NCBI GenBank assembly: GCA_902558885.1
Contig: CACEFQ010000003.1
Location: forward strand, 62,001 to 126,000
DNA length: 64,000 bases
Direction: 5' to 3'
DNA from: an uncultured SAR116 cluster alpha proteobacterium
Lineage (GTDB): Bacteria > Pseudomonadota > Alphaproteobacteria > Puniceispirillales > Marisalimonadaceae
Made by a program: the position numbers and the translations under genes. Each line of letters opens with the position of its first letter. Position 1 is the stretch's first letter. The notes beneath the pieces are model-generated. The model searched no databases. It was given only the letters and a program-made list of their open reading frames with translations, and had not been told where the DNA came from. Shown here piece after piece: positions 10,012 through 19,841 of this stretch.

Positions 10012-10335
10012 TTAATCATCATTTTTAAAGAAATCTTCACTCCAAATTGCTTTATCATCGACCCAAACATCATAATGAGGTTTATCTCCCACACGAAGTG
10101 AAGTGTATTTACAACCCCATTCTTTTAACTGATTTTTTGTAAGTTCAAGATGATCAATCCCTGAAACAGATCCACGAGCGGTCCAGTAATGTATGTCATT
10201 TCCATTGTCAAATAGGTCATTAATTTTTTTGATCCTATTTCTAAATGGCTTAGCTTTATGGTAGTCAAAACTTCCGTCCTTTGGTGGAGATTGACAACAA
10301 ATTGTTCCATCAATATCAATTATATAAACTTTCAT
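10012..10335 (-). CDS. Small HAD-like phosphatase domain protein
   Basis: Protein of 107 residues with the HAD motif I at its N-terminus (IIDIDGTICCQ), WTARGS as probable motif II, a Lys in the RVGDKPHYD segment, and VDDKA as the acidic motif. The length fits the small capless HAD proteins often found in surface-polysaccharide gene sets, which dephosphorylate or recognise sugar phosphates. It is separated from the NeuB operon by the decayed ORF. Substrate unknown. Confidence 0.8.
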   Translation of the reverse strand: MKVYIIDIDGTICCQSPPKDGSFDYHKAKPFRNRIKKINDLFDNGNDIHYWTARGSVSGIDHLELTKNQLKEWGCKYTSLRVGDKPHYDVWVDDKAIWSEDFFKNDD

Positions 10336-10628
10336 AAATTAACCTCAAAAATTCATAAAATTTAAACTGGTACATTTCAATTCTTAAATCATTAAGATTT
10401 AAAGTTTGATTAGTAAGTCTAAATTAATATTTTTCAAGGTTAAATATATTTTATTTAAAATTTTAAGTGCATTAAAATTACTATCATGTGATTATTTTTC
10501 CTAAACAACTTGGACCAATTTTAGTTTCTTTTATTAAGTCAAAGTGTGCTAATATTTTATCAACTCTAATGTTTGTCATCATATCAAAATATAAATTCAA
10601 AATTTGTAGTGTTTTTTGGGGATAATTA

Positions 10629-11519
10629 ATGAAAGATTTGTTTTTTTCAGAATTTAAAATACAAAATATTAAAACTGATTCAGGTATAATTAGGTTTAGA
10701 ATTTATGGAAATGGAGAGCCATTATTGATGCTACACGGAAATCCACAAACTCACGCAATGTGGCACAAGGTTGCACCAAAGCTCATTAATAAATTTACTG
10801 TAATCTGCCCTGATATTCCAGGCTATGGTAAATCATTCAAACCTAGAATATCAAAAGATCATAAACCATATTCAAAAGTAAATATGGCAAAATACACTTT
10901 AGAATTTATGAATAAACTTGGCTTTGATAAATTTTTTTTAATAGCTCACGATAGAGGTGCTAGAATTGCTCATCGTATGGCACTAGACTATCCTGATAAA
11001 GTGATTAAAATGATACTTTTGGATATTATTCCAACAATTGAGCATTTTGAGAGGACTAATAAAGATTTTGCGATGGGCTACTATCATTGGTTTTGGCTAT
11101 CTCAAAGGAACCCTATACCAGAATCAGTAATTAATAAAGCTCCTGAAGAATGGTTTTTTGCTCATACATCTAGAGAAAAAAAAGATAAAGATTTTTTTGC
11201 ACCTAAAGCATTAGAGGACTATCTTCAGTGTGTTAGAAATCCTAAGACTATTAGAGCTATTTGCGAAGATTATAGAGCGGCAGCAACTATTGATATTAAA
11301 GATGATGAATTAAGTAGAAAAAAAAATATTAAAATAAAGATGCCAACACTAGTTTTATGGGGTAAGAACGGTAAAATAGATGAGTGGTATGAACCTGTAT
11401 CAATTTGGCAAAAATATTGTATTGAAGAAGTAACAGGTTATGGAGTTGATGCTGGTCATTATCTTGCTGAAGAAAATCCTGATGAAATTATAAAAAGTAT
11501 TAATACCTTTTTCATATAA
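10629..11519 (+). CDS. Haloacetate dehalogenase-like alpha/beta hydrolase
   Basis: Alpha/beta hydrolase of 296 residues. It matches the fluoroacetate/haloacetate dehalogenase pattern: oxyanion motif LHGNPQTHAMW, nucleophile Asp108 in HDRGAR with Arg109 and Arg112, Asp132 downstream, the His153-Trp154 pair expected to bind halide, and the catalytic His277 in AGHYLAEE. In that family these residues hydrolyse the carbon-halogen bond, but some members are epoxide hydrolases or act on other substrates. No signal peptide. Upstream sequence (gggataattaATG) offers a modest ribosome site. It is followed by pepF with a 25-base gap. Confidence 0.85.
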   Translation: MKDLFFSEFKIQNIKTDSGIIRFRIYGNGEPLLMLHGNPQTHAMWHKVAPKLINKFTVICPDIPGYGKSFKPRISKDHKPYSKVNMAKYTLEFMNKLGFDKFFLIAHDRGARIAHRMALDYPDKVIKMILLDIIPTIEHFERTNKDFAMGYYHWFWLSQRNPIPESVINKAPEEWFFAHTSREKKDKDFFAPKALEDYLQCVRNPKTIRAICEDYRAAATIDIKDDELSRKKNIKIKMPTLVLWGKNGKIDEWYEPVSIWQKYCIEEVTGYGVDAGHYLAEENPDEIIKSINTFFI

Positions 11520-11544
11520 AATAAATTGAGGTTGAAAATTTAAC

Positions 11545-13335
11545 ATGAATGAAATACAGGCAAATAAGATTAATAATGAATTACCAATTTGGGATCTTTC
11601 AGAAATTTATAAAAATATTAAAGATCCAAAGATTAACAAAGATATAAAAAATATTAGAGAGTCAGCAAATAATTTTTTAAAAAAATGGAAAGGGGAAATA
11701 AATAACTTAAGTCCATCAGATTTTTTGATTTGTATAAATGAATATCAACAAATTAATGAAGCTATTTATAAGATTGCAACACATAGTAGCTTAACTTTTG
11801 CTACAAATATGGAAGACCCTGAAATTTCAAAATACAATTCGTCCATATCTGATGAAATTACAGAAATTCTGTCCACTCTCATCTTTTTAACATTAGAACT
11901 TTCAAAAGTAGATGATAATACAATTAAGAATTGGTTAAATGATAAAGAAGCAAAAAAATGGGAACCTTATCTCAATATATTAAGAAAAAGAAACCCTTAT
12001 CTTCTTGATCCTCTTGTAGAAGAGATTTTAATTGAGAAATCTGCTACCGGTAGGTCTGCATGGATAAGGTTATTTGATGAGACATCAGCAGCATTGCGTT
12101 TTCCTTTCAAAAAAAAATTACTTACTGAAGCTGAAATTTTGAATTTGTTATCTGATGCAGATCCAGAAACGAGAAAAATTGCAGGTAAATCACTTTCTGA
12201 AATTTTAAAAAATAATAAGCGCATTTTTGGAATGATACTTAATGTGATTTCTAGAGATAGGTTCATAGAAGATAATAAAAGGGGTTTTAAAAGAATTATG
12301 TCCTCAAGAAATCTTGATAATGACGTTGAGGATGAGGTTGTAGATAAGCTAGTAGATACGGTTGATAAGGCTATGCCTGAACTCACCCATAGATATTATA
12401 AATGGAAGGCAAATCAATTTGGCCAGATCAAACTAGATTGGTGGGATAGAAATGCACCATTGCCTCACTATTCCGAAAAACTTATACAATGGTCTGAGGC
12501 CAGAGATATTATTTTAGATTCATTTTCTTCATTTCATCCAGAGATTTCTAATCTTGCAAAATTGTTTTTTAAAAATAATTGGATAGATGCAAGTTTAAGA
12601 AAAGGAAAAGCATCCGGTGCTTTTGCCCATCCTTCAGTTCCATCTTTGCACCCATATATACTAGTTAATTATCAAGGAAAAATTAGGGACGTTATGACAC
12701 TAGCTCATGAACTTGGTCACGGCGTTCATCAAATTCTTGCAGGGAAAAATGGATTATTAATGGCAGAAACACCATTGACACTTGCTGAAACAGCATCAGT
12801 TTTTGGTGAAATGTTGGTATTTAGAAAGTTGTTAGATGAAAGTCCAATTGAACAAAAAAAACAACTATTGTCTGGTAAAATAGAAGATATGTTAAATACT
12901 GTTGCTAGACAAATAGGATTTCACCAGTTTGAGGTCAAGTTTCATGAGGCAAGAATAAAATCTGAATTAACGCCTGATGAAATAAGTGATATTTGGATGG
13001 AAACACAGTCTCATGCAGTGGGTCCTCATATTAATCTTGGTGAAGATTATAGGTTCTTATGGGGATACATCCCTCATTTTGTCCATACTCCATTTTATGT
13101 GTATGCTTATGCTTTTGGGGATAGTTTGGTTAACGCACTTTGGTATGCGTATCAAAAAAGTGATAGAGAAATTTTTTCAAAAAACTATATTGAAATGTTA
13201 TCATCAGGAGGAACAAAAAGTCACAATGATTTACTAAAACCCTTTAATTTAAGTGCATATAATAGTAGTTTTTGGGAAAAAGGTATTACGATGATAACTG
13301 GATTAATGGACGAACTAGAAGAGTTAAAAAATTAA
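11545..13335 (+). CDS. pepF: Oligoendopeptidase F, M3 family
   Basis: Zinc metallopeptidase of 596 residues that cuts short peptides in the cytosol. The zinc motif HELGH is at residues 388-392 (AHELGHGVHQ), followed by the second glutamate region ETASVFGEM. The N-terminal helical part and total length fit the M3B/oligoendopeptidase F family. It probably forms a transcription unit with the upstream hydrolase and the downstream ABC1 kinase (26-base gap). Confidence 0.94.
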   Translation: MNEIQANKINNELPIWDLSEIYKNIKDPKINKDIKNIRESANNFLKKWKGEINNLSPSDFLICINEYQQINEAIYKIATHSSLTFATNMEDPEISKYNSSISDEITEILSTLIFLTLELSKVDDNTIKNWLNDKEAKKWEPYLNILRKRNPYLLDPLVEEILIEKSATGRSAWIRLFDETSAALRFPFKKKLLTEAEILNLLSDADPETRKIAGKSLSEILKNNKRIFGMILNVISRDRFIEDNKRGFKRIMSSRNLDNDVEDEVVDKLVDTVDKAMPELTHRYYKWKANQFGQIKLDWWDRNAPLPHYSEKLIQWSEARDIILDSFSSFHPEISNLAKLFFKNNWIDASLRKGKASGAFAHPSVPSLHPYILVNYQGKIRDVMTLAHELGHGVHQILAGKNGLLMAETPLTLAETASVFGEMLVFRKLLDESPIEQKKQLLSGKIEDMLNTVARQIGFHQFEVKFHEARIKSELTPDEISDIWMETQSHAVGPHINLGEDYRFLWGYIPHFVHTPFYVYAYAFGDSLVNALWYAYQKSDREIFSKNYIEMLSSGGTKSHNDLLKPFNLSAYNSSFWEKGITMITGLMDELEELKN

Positions 13336-13361
13336 TTAAATATTTAAAGGTCTAAACTTTT

Positions 13362-14732
13362 ATGAGTAATGATAGTAACATTCAAGATGAGCTAAGTTCT
13401 TCAATGACTCGTGGAAGACTCAGACGGTATGCAAAGGTGACCACTGCAATGGGAGGGCTTGCTGCAAGATTAGCTGGCGAAAGATATTTAGGAATTAAAA
13501 TAAATAGAGAACAACATGCTTCTGATTTAAGGTTGGCCTTAGGAGGGCTAAAAGGTCCACTTATGAAAGTTGCTCAAATTCTTGCTACAATTCCTGACGC
13601 TCTTCCTAGAGAGTATGTAAATGAATTATCTCATCTTCAAGCAGATGCCCCCTCAATGGGTTGGCTTTTTGTTAAAAGAAGAATGAAAGCTGAGTTAGGA
13701 GGAAACTGGCTAACTCATTTTAAAGTTTTTGATAAACAAGCCTCCGCTGCAGCATCTTTAGGCCAAGTTCATTTTGCTGAAGACATCAACGGAAAAAAAA
13801 TAGCCTGTAAGTTACAATATCCTGATATGGGCTCAGCAGTTCAGGCTGATCTTAAACAACTAAAATTAATATTTTCATTATATGAAAAATACGATTCTGC
13901 AATTTCTACTGAGGCAATACATGAAGAGTTGTCAGATAGGCTAAAAGAAGAACTTAATTATTCCCATGAAATTAAAAACTTAAAACTATATAGGCATATG
14001 TTATCTGATTTAAATCAAATTACACTTCCTAATCCTATAGATGAATTGTCGACAAATAGGCTTCTAACAATGACAAGGATAGATGGCTCAAAAATTATGG
14101 ATTTTATTGCTAAAAACAATGATATCAAAATTAGAAATCAAGTCGCTTTAAATATGTTTAAAGCTTGGTACATACCATTTTATAAATATGGAGTAATTCA
14201 TGGTGATCCTCATCTTGGAAACTATACAATACGTCCTGATGGAGGAGTTAACCTAATGGATTTCGGATGTGTTAGAATCTTTAGACCAGATTTTGTGACA
14301 GGTGTAATTGAACTTTATAAAGCTTTGAGAGATGGAGATGAGGAACAAGCAGTAAATGCCTACAAAAGTTGGGGTTTTGAAAACCCCTCAAAAGAATTAA
14401 TTGGTGTTCTAAATATCTGGGCAAACTTTATCTATCAACCTTTACTAGAAGATAAAGTTAGGTTGATCAATCCGAGTGAGTCTGGACAATATGGAAGAGA
14501 AACGGCAGAAAAAGTTCATGAAGAATTAAAAAAAATTGGAGGTGTTAAACCACCAAGAGAATTTGTATTAATGGATAGAGCAGCCGTCGGATTAGGATCA
14601 GTTTTTATGCATTTAAAAGCCGAAATTAATTGGTATAGAGTTTTTCACGATTTAGTTGGAGACTTTAATGAAAAGATTTTGTCTAACAGACAAAGTGAAG
14701 CTTTGAAGCAATCAGGTTTAATTTTAGACTAA
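13362..14732 (+). CDS. ABC1/UbiB-like atypical kinase
   Basis: Protein of 456 residues of the ABC1/ADCK/UbiB group, which supports ubiquinone synthesis or lipid homeostasis through an atypical kinase fold. Visible are the KxGQ-like LKGPLMKVAQ segment, the Ala-rich nucleotide loop ASAASLGQVH, the catalytic-loop HGDPHLGN and the metal-binding MDFGCVR. Unlike E. coli UbiB I see no clear C-terminal membrane helices. It converges with pntB, with only 5 bases between stops. Confidence 0.9.
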   Translation: MSNDSNIQDELSSSMTRGRLRRYAKVTTAMGGLAARLAGERYLGIKINREQHASDLRLALGGLKGPLMKVAQILATIPDALPREYVNELSHLQADAPSMGWLFVKRRMKAELGGNWLTHFKVFDKQASAAASLGQVHFAEDINGKKIACKLQYPDMGSAVQADLKQLKLIFSLYEKYDSAISTEAIHEELSDRLKEELNYSHEIKNLKLYRHMLSDLNQITLPNPIDELSTNRLLTMTRIDGSKIMDFIAKNNDIKIRNQVALNMFKAWYIPFYKYGVIHGDPHLGNYTIRPDGGVNLMDFGCVRIFRPDFVTGVIELYKALRDGDEEQAVNAYKSWGFENPSKELIGVLNIWANFIYQPLLEDKVRLINPSESGQYGRETAEKVHEELKKIGGVKPPREFVLMDRAAVGLGSVFMHLKAEINWYRVFHDLVGDFNEKILSNRQSEALKQSGLILD

Positions 14733-14737
14733 TATAA

Positions 14738-16120
14738 TTATTTTATACTTTGTAAAATTGTATCCAAAGATTTTTTTGCATCTCCATAAACCATTCTAGA
14801 ATTTTCTCTAAAAAATAATGGATTTTCAATCCCAGAATAACCTTTTCCTTGTCCTCTTTTTGAAATAAAAACTTGTTTGGCTTTCCAAACTTCCAAAACA
14901 GGCATACCTGCAATTGGACTATTAGGATCTTCTTGAGCAGCTGGATTAACAATATCATTAGCTCCTAGTATCATCACAACATCTGTATCAGTAAAATCAT
15001 CATTTATTTCATCCATTTCAAGAACAATATCATATGGAACTTTAGCTTCTGCTAGTAGAACATTCATGTGGCCTGGAAGCCTTCCTGCAACAGGATGAAT
15101 TCCAAATCTTACCTGTTTATTTTTTGCTCTTAATCTTGAGGTTAACTCAGAAACTGTGCTTTGGGCTTGTGCTACTGCCATCCCGTAACCAGGAACGATT
15201 ATAATTTTGTTTGCATCATTTAATGCGACCACTACAGAATCTATATCTATTGGTTTCATTTCACCTTCAATGTCCATTGTAGGACCTGTTAAATCACCCC
15301 AACCGCCTAAAATAACTGAAAGAAATTTTCTATTCATGGCTTTGCACATTATATATGATAGAATGGCACCAGAAGATCCAACCAAAGCACCAGTAACAAT
15401 TAGCAGGTCATTTCCAAGCATAAAACCTGTTGCAGCTGCAGCCCATCCAGAATATGAGTTAAGCATTGAAACAACAACTGGCATATCTGCACCACCAATT
15501 GCTAAAACAAGGTGAGCTCCTATAACAAAGGCTATTATAGTCATTGCAATTAAGGTCCAATAACCCTCACCAATTAAAAACATGTAACCTAATGCTAAGC
15601 AGGAAAATAACATAATCAAATTCAATAAATGTCTTCCGGGTAAAATTAACGCCTTACCAGTTATCAATTCAGATAATTTTCCAAATGCCACTATAGAGCC
15701 TGTAAATGTGATTGCACCAATAAATACTCCAATAAAAACTTCAACATTATGGATTATAAATTGAGTAGAAGTCATATCAGAGTGTGGTAACATAGCAGAG
15801 TTTATACCGATAAAAACAGCAGCTAAACCTACAAATGAGTGAAGGGCTGCAACCAGTTGTGGCATGCCTGTCATTTGTACTTTTTTAGCTACAATTGCTC
15901 CTATTATAGATCCAACTACAATTGCAGCTATAAGCCAATTTAGCCATTTGGTAGAAAAAACTTGATTTCCATAAATCGTCGCAAAAACAGCAATCACCAT
16001 TCCGAAAATACCATACCAAACAGCTCTTTTTGCCTTTTCTTGATTACTTAAACCACCTAATGCGAGAATAAAAAGCACACTAGATGATATGTATGATGCA
16101 GTTAGTAATCCAATAGTCAT
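14738..16120 (-). CDS. pntB: NAD(P) transhydrogenase beta subunit
   Basis: Membrane subunit of the proton-pumping transhydrogenase that makes NADPH from NADH at the expense of the proton gradient. The 460 residues have about eight or nine hydrophobic helices in the first 250, then the NADP-binding domain with [41 protein letters not shown] and RGQGKGYSG. Twelve bases downstream of pntA on the same strand, so one operon. Confidence 0.96.
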   Translation of the reverse strand: MTIGLLTASYISSSVLFILALGGLSNQEKAKRAVWYGIFGMVIAVFATIYGNQVFSTKWLNWLIAAIVVGSIIGAIVAKKVQMTGMPQLVAALHSFVGLAAVFIGINSAMLPHSDMTSTQFIIHNVEVFIGVFIGAITFTGSIVAFGKLSELITGKALILPGRHLLNLIMLFSCLALGYMFLIGEGYWTLIAMTIIAFVIGAHLVLAIGGADMPVVVSMLNSYSGWAAAATGFMLGNDLLIVTGALVGSSGAILSYIMCKAMNRKFLSVILGGWGDLTGPTMDIEGEMKPIDIDSVVVALNDANKIIIVPGYGMAVAQAQSTVSELTSRLRAKNKQVRFGIHPVAGRLPGHMNVLLAEAKVPYDIVLEMDEINDDFTDTDVVMILGANDIVNPAAQEDPNSPIAGMPVLEVWKAKQVFISKRGQGKGYSGIENPLFFRENSRMVYGDAKKSLDTILQSIK

Positions 16121-16133
16121 CTAATAATCCTTT

Positions 16134-17696
16134 TTAGCTTCTCTGAAACATTGATAACATTCTTTTTGTAACCATAAATCCTCCAACAATATTTATGGTA
16201 GCAATAAAGATAGAAATCAAGGCTAAGACACTTACTATATTGTTCTCAGTTCTCATTTGTAACAAAGCACCAATTATAACTATGCTTGAGATAGCGTTTG
16301 TTACAGCCATCAAAGGTGTATGAAGTGAATGTGAAACGTTCCATATAACTTGATAACCTACGAAGCATGATAAAATAAAAACAATGAAATGTTGCATAAA
16401 CTCTGATGGTGCATAAAAACCTATAAACCAAGTCAGAAGAGCACCAATTGTTAAAAGTAAGAATTGTAATTTTCCAGCTTTTTTTTCTGCATTTATTTCA
16501 TCCTGAGCTATCTCTTCTGAAGTCTTTACTTTAATTTTTTTTGTATCATGTTTAGCAATAGCTACAATTTTCGGTTTTGGTGGAGGAAAAGTAATTTTAC
16601 CATCATGAAGAACTGTAGCTCCTCTTATTACATCATCCTCCATATTAGTAAATGTTTTTCCGTCTTTTTTAGGAGTTAAGTCATCTACCATATGACGAAT
16701 ATTTGTAGAATATAAACTAGAAGATTGTGTTGCCATTCTACTAGGTAAATCTGTAAATCCAATAATCTTTACTTTATTTTTTGTTTCTATAATTTTATGA
16801 GGAACGGTAACTTCGCAGTTTCCTCCTTGTTCAGCAGCTAAATCTACTATCACTGAACCAGGTTTCATTAGTTCAACCATTTCCTTTGGCCATAATTTAG
16901 GGGCAGGCATTCCAGGAATGAGTGCAGTTGTAATCACAATATCAATCTCTGGTGCTTGTTTTCTAAATAATTCCATTTCTTTTTTTATGAATTCTTTAGA
17001 AGCAGGTTTTGCATAGCCTCCTTCACCGGTGCCATCTGATTCAAAATCAAGCATTAAAAATTCTGCACCCATTGATTCAATTTGTTCAGCAACTTCCGGC
17101 CTCACGTCAAAAGCTCTAACTATTGCACCCATAGATTGAGCAGTACCAATGGCAGCAAGCCCAGCAACTCCTGCACCTATTACAAGAACTTTAGCAGGGG
17201 GAACTTTCCCTGCTGCTGTTATTTGGCCTGTAAAAAATCTTCCAAATTGGTTTCCTGCCTCAATTATTGCTCTATAACCAGCTATGTTAGCCATAGAAGA
17301 TAAAGCATCCATCTTCTGAGCTCTACTAATTCTAGGTATCATATCCATAGCTTGAGCTGTAACTTTTTTCTTTTTCAAAGCTTCAAGGAGAGGTTTATTT
17401 TGATTGGGCCATATAAAACTTATAATATGATGATTGAGTTTTATTTTTGATAATTCTGATTTTTCTGGACTTCTTACTTTCAAAATTATATCTGATTGCT
17501 TCCAAAGTTGACTTGAATTCTTAACAATTTTAACTCCAGCATTTTTATAATCTTTATCTGAAAAGTTAGCGTTAATACCAGCACTAGCCTCTAAAAGGCA
17601 CGTATAACCTAATTTTTGCAGTTGCTTTGCACTTTCAGGTGTAAGTGCTACTCTGTTTTCACCTTTAAAAACTTCTTTAGGGCATCCAATAATCAT
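16134..17696 (-). CDS. pntA: NAD(P) transhydrogenase alpha subunit, one-piece
   Basis: Protein of 520 residues holding both the NAD-binding domain and the membrane helices. The first 370 residues resemble alanine dehydrogenase, with GCPKEVFKGENRVALTPE at the start, the nucleotide motif VIGAGVAGLAAIGTA and ALIPGMPAPKLW. Four hydrophobic segments follow after about residue 405. Many alphaproteobacteria split this into PntAA and PntAB; here it is fused as in E. coli. It heads the pntAB operon and is insulated from rpsU by a hairpin terminator at 17763-17792. Confidence 0.96.
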   Translation of the reverse strand: MIIGCPKEVFKGENRVALTPESAKQLQKLGYTCLLEASAGINANFSDKDYKNAGVKIVKNSSQLWKQSDIILKVRSPEKSELSKIKLNHHIISFIWPNQNKPLLEALKKKKVTAQAMDMIPRISRAQKMDALSSMANIAGYRAIIEAGNQFGRFFTGQITAAGKVPPAKVLVIGAGVAGLAAIGTAQSMGAIVRAFDVRPEVAEQIESMGAEFLMLDFESDGTGEGGYAKPASKEFIKKEMELFRKQAPEIDIVITTALIPGMPAPKLWPKEMVELMKPGSVIVDLAAEQGGNCEVTVPHKIIETKNKVKIIGFTDLPSRMATQSSSLYSTNIRHMVDDLTPKKDGKTFTNMEDDVIRGATVLHDGKITFPPPKPKIVAIAKHDTKKIKVKTSEEIAQDEINAEKKAGKLQFLLLTIGALLTWFIGFYAPSEFMQHFIVFILSCFVGYQVIWNVSHSLHTPLMAVTNAISSIVIIGALLQMRTENNIVSVLALISIFIATINIVGGFMVTKRMLSMFQRS

Positions 17697-17762
17697 CTAA
17701 TTTACTCCAAAGAATATTAAATAAATTTGATATTCTTTAACTAATTCTTCTTTACGAGGTCC

Positions 17763-17792
17763 AAAAAAAAACCGCAATTAGAATATGCGGTT
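17763..17792 (-). terminator. Rho-independent terminator of rpsU
   Basis: Read on the minus strand, a seven-base stem AACCGCA/TGCGGTT with a 9-base loop is followed directly by a run of T (the A-run at 17763-17769 on the + strand). It lies 27 bases past the rpsU stop and before pntA, so it should separate the two units. Confidence 0.85.
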
Positions 17793-17818
17793 CGAGCTAA
17801 AAGTTTAAAAAGTTATAC

Positions 17819-18022
17819 TTAATAGCCTTCTCTTTCTAACCTTTTCCTCATAAGTTTTCTTACTCTTCTAGTGCTTTCAGCCATTTCTCTTGCTTTTCTT
17901 TCTGAAGGTTTTTCATAAGCTCTTCTGTTTTTCATTTCTCTAAACATGCCTTCCCTCTGCATTTTCTTTTTTAAAACTCTAAGAGCTTGGTCGACATTAT
18001 TGTCTCGAACGGACACATACAT
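17819..18022 (-). CDS. rpsU: 30S ribosomal protein S21
   Basis: Small basic ribosomal protein of 67 residues. The N-terminal [23 protein letters not shown] and the [12 protein letters not shown] / [13 protein letters not shown] tail are characteristic of S21. It is monocistronic, followed by a clear terminator, and divergent from the COQ9 gene. Confidence 0.96.
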   Translation of the reverse strand: MYVSVRDNNVDQALRVLKKKMQREGMFREMKNRRAYEKPSERKAREMAESTRRVRKLMRKRLEREGY

Positions 18023-18161
18023 ATTTTAAACCTATATTTATTATTTATAAGGAATGTCAAATAACACGATACATAAGGTAATTGCAAGTTATTTAATGTT
18101 TTTATTTATATTATATTGAATTTATACTTATTATAAATTAGTTATAAAACAGATATATTCA

Positions 18162-18902
18162 ATGGTAATAATAATGAAGACTAATACATTAGATAATAAC
18201 CAAATTAGAATCGATCTAATTAAGGCAATGTTAATACATGTCCCTTTCGATGGTTGGACTTGGGAAGCAATGGAACAAGGTGCTATAGATATAGGTTTTG
18301 AAAAGAAAAAAACTTCTTCTTTAAGAATCAAGATTTTCAAAGATTTATTTAAAAATGGTTCGATTGATTTTATTGATATTTTTTCCGAAATAATCGACTT
18401 AGAAGTAAAAGAAAATTATAATTCACTAGAACTTAAACCGGAAAGAGTGCCTGAAAAAATCAAAAAAATTATCATGATAAGGTTAAATTTATGTCAGAAA
18501 TATAAAGAGGCAGTTAGATCTTCAATTTCATTAACTGCAATACCCGTAAATACAAAAATATCTTTAAATATACTCTATAGAACTTGTAATAGCATTTGGA
18601 GAATAGTGGGGGATAAGTCAACAGATTTCTCTTTCTACACAAGAAGAATATCCTTGGCTGCAGTATATACATCTACGTTGTTATTTTGGTTAAATGATAA
18701 ATCTGATAATAATATTGAAACTGAATTTTTCTTAGATAGAAGATTAAAAGATATTAGTAAGATTTCTAGTTTTAAAAGGCCACTTTCTGATTTGAAAAAA
18801 TTCACAAATAATTTTAATGGTTTAAAAAATACTATTAACATTAAATCTGCTTTTAGCTTTCTAAAAAAGATAAATAATATTAAAAATTCAAGCATTAGTT
18901 AA
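18162..18902 (+). CDS. COQ9-family ubiquinone biosynthesis protein
   Basis: Protein of 246 residues matching the alphaproteobacterial/mitochondrial COQ9 group, which helps ubiquinone synthesis by presenting lipid intermediates. Seen: LIKAMLIHVPFDGWTWEAMEQGAIDIG at the N-terminus (TetR-like helices) and the central IWRIVGDKSTDFSFYTRRISLAAVYTSTLLFWL helix pair that carries the family signature. ATG 18162 gives MVIIMKTN; a second ATG at 18174 is an equally possible start since no clear ribosome site precedes either. Followed by metA after 21 bases. Confidence 0.88.
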   Translation: MVIIMKTNTLDNNQIRIDLIKAMLIHVPFDGWTWEAMEQGAIDIGFEKKKTSSLRIKIFKDLFKNGSIDFIDIFSEIIDLEVKENYNSLELKPERVPEKIKKIIMIRLNLCQKYKEAVRSSISLTAIPVNTKISLNILYRTCNSIWRIVGDKSTDFSFYTRRISLAAVYTSTLLFWLNDKSDNNIETEFFLDRRLKDISKISSFKRPLSDLKKFTNNFNGLKNTINIKSAFSFLKKINNIKNSSIS

Positions 18903-18923
18903 TTAACTAAAAAGTTAAAAAAA

Positions 18924-19841
18924 ATGCCTATTAAAATACATGATAATTTGCCTGCAAGAAAACTTCTTCAAAATGAGATTGTAGACATTATAGATAGTAG
19001 CACAGCAGAAAAACAAGATATAAGACCTTTAAAGTTTTTATTATTAAATTTAATGCCAAAAAAACTTGAAACTGAGGTACAATTTGCGAGGTTGCTTGGT
19101 GCATCTCCTTTGCAAATAGAATTAACTTTAATGACTACAGAAACATATTCACCAAGAAATACTAAAAAAGAACATCTGATTGAATTTTATAAAACTTTAG
19201 ACGACATAAATAATAATTTATACGATGTTCTTATAATCACCGGGGCACCCGTTGAAACTGTTCCTTTTCAAGAAGTAAAATACTGGAATGAATTGAAAGA
19301 GATTATTTCATGGTCTTCAAGAAATGTTTTTAGAAGAGTTGGTGTATGTTGGGGAGCTCAAGCTCTTTTAAAAGTCCTTCATAATGTTGAAAAACACTCT
19401 ATGGAGAAAAAAATGTTCGGTGTTTACGATCATAACTTAAATCAAAAAAAACAATATAGATTAATGCAAGGTTTTATTGATAGATTTCCAATGCCGGTCT
19501 CACGTTATACAGAAAATAAAAAGGAAGAAATTATACAAACAGGTCTTGAGATACTAGCTTTTTCTCCAAGTTCAGGTGTAGGAATGGTCAGATGTCCCAA
19601 AACAAAAGATTTATTTATATTAAATCATTTAGAGTATGATGCTATTACACTCAAGGATGAATTTTTAAGAGATAAGGCACAAAATACTCAAATAGATATT
19701 CCAGCTAATTATTTTCCAAATGATGATATTAGCCTTGAACCAATTAATAGATGGAGGCCATACGCATTTTTACTATTTACTAATTTTATAAACGAGGTTT
19801 ATCAGGATGTTCCATACAGCTTCACAAAGGTAAGTAATTAA
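18924..19841 (+). CDS. metA: Homoserine O-acyltransferase (MetA type)
   Basis: Activates homoserine with succinyl- or acetyl-CoA for methionine synthesis; 305 residues. Conserved stretches include the N-terminal MPIKIHDNLPARKLL, LMPKKLETEVQFARLLG, TGAPVE and the nucleophile-containing GVCWGAQALLKV, plus the late histidine region FILNHLEYDA and NRWRPYAFLLF. MetA enzymes differ in acyl donor, which I cannot settle here. No SAM riboswitch can be placed because only 21 bases separate it from COQ9. It converges with purK (overlap of 4 bases). Confidence 0.95.
   Translation: MPIKIHDNLPARKLLQNEIVDIIDSSTAEKQDIRPLKFLLLNLMPKKLETEVQFARLLGASPLQIELTLMTTETYSPRNTKKEHLIEFYKTLDDINNNLYDVLIITGAPVETVPFQEVKYWNELKEIISWSSRNVFRRVGVCWGAQALLKVLHNVEKHSMEKKMFGVYDHNLNQKKQYRLMQGFIDRFPMPVSRYTENKKEEIIQTGLEILAFSPSSGVGMVRCPKTKDLFILNHLEYDAITLKDEFLRDKAQNTQIDIPANYFPNDDISLEPINRWRPYAFLLFTNFINEVYQDVPYSFTKVSN

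Noticed and set aside
10484-10582. Minus-strand 32-codon ORF (MMTNIRVDKILAHFDLI...)
   Set aside because: Looks somewhat protein-like but has no ribosome site or recognised family; the 293-base gap otherwise holds nothing I can support.
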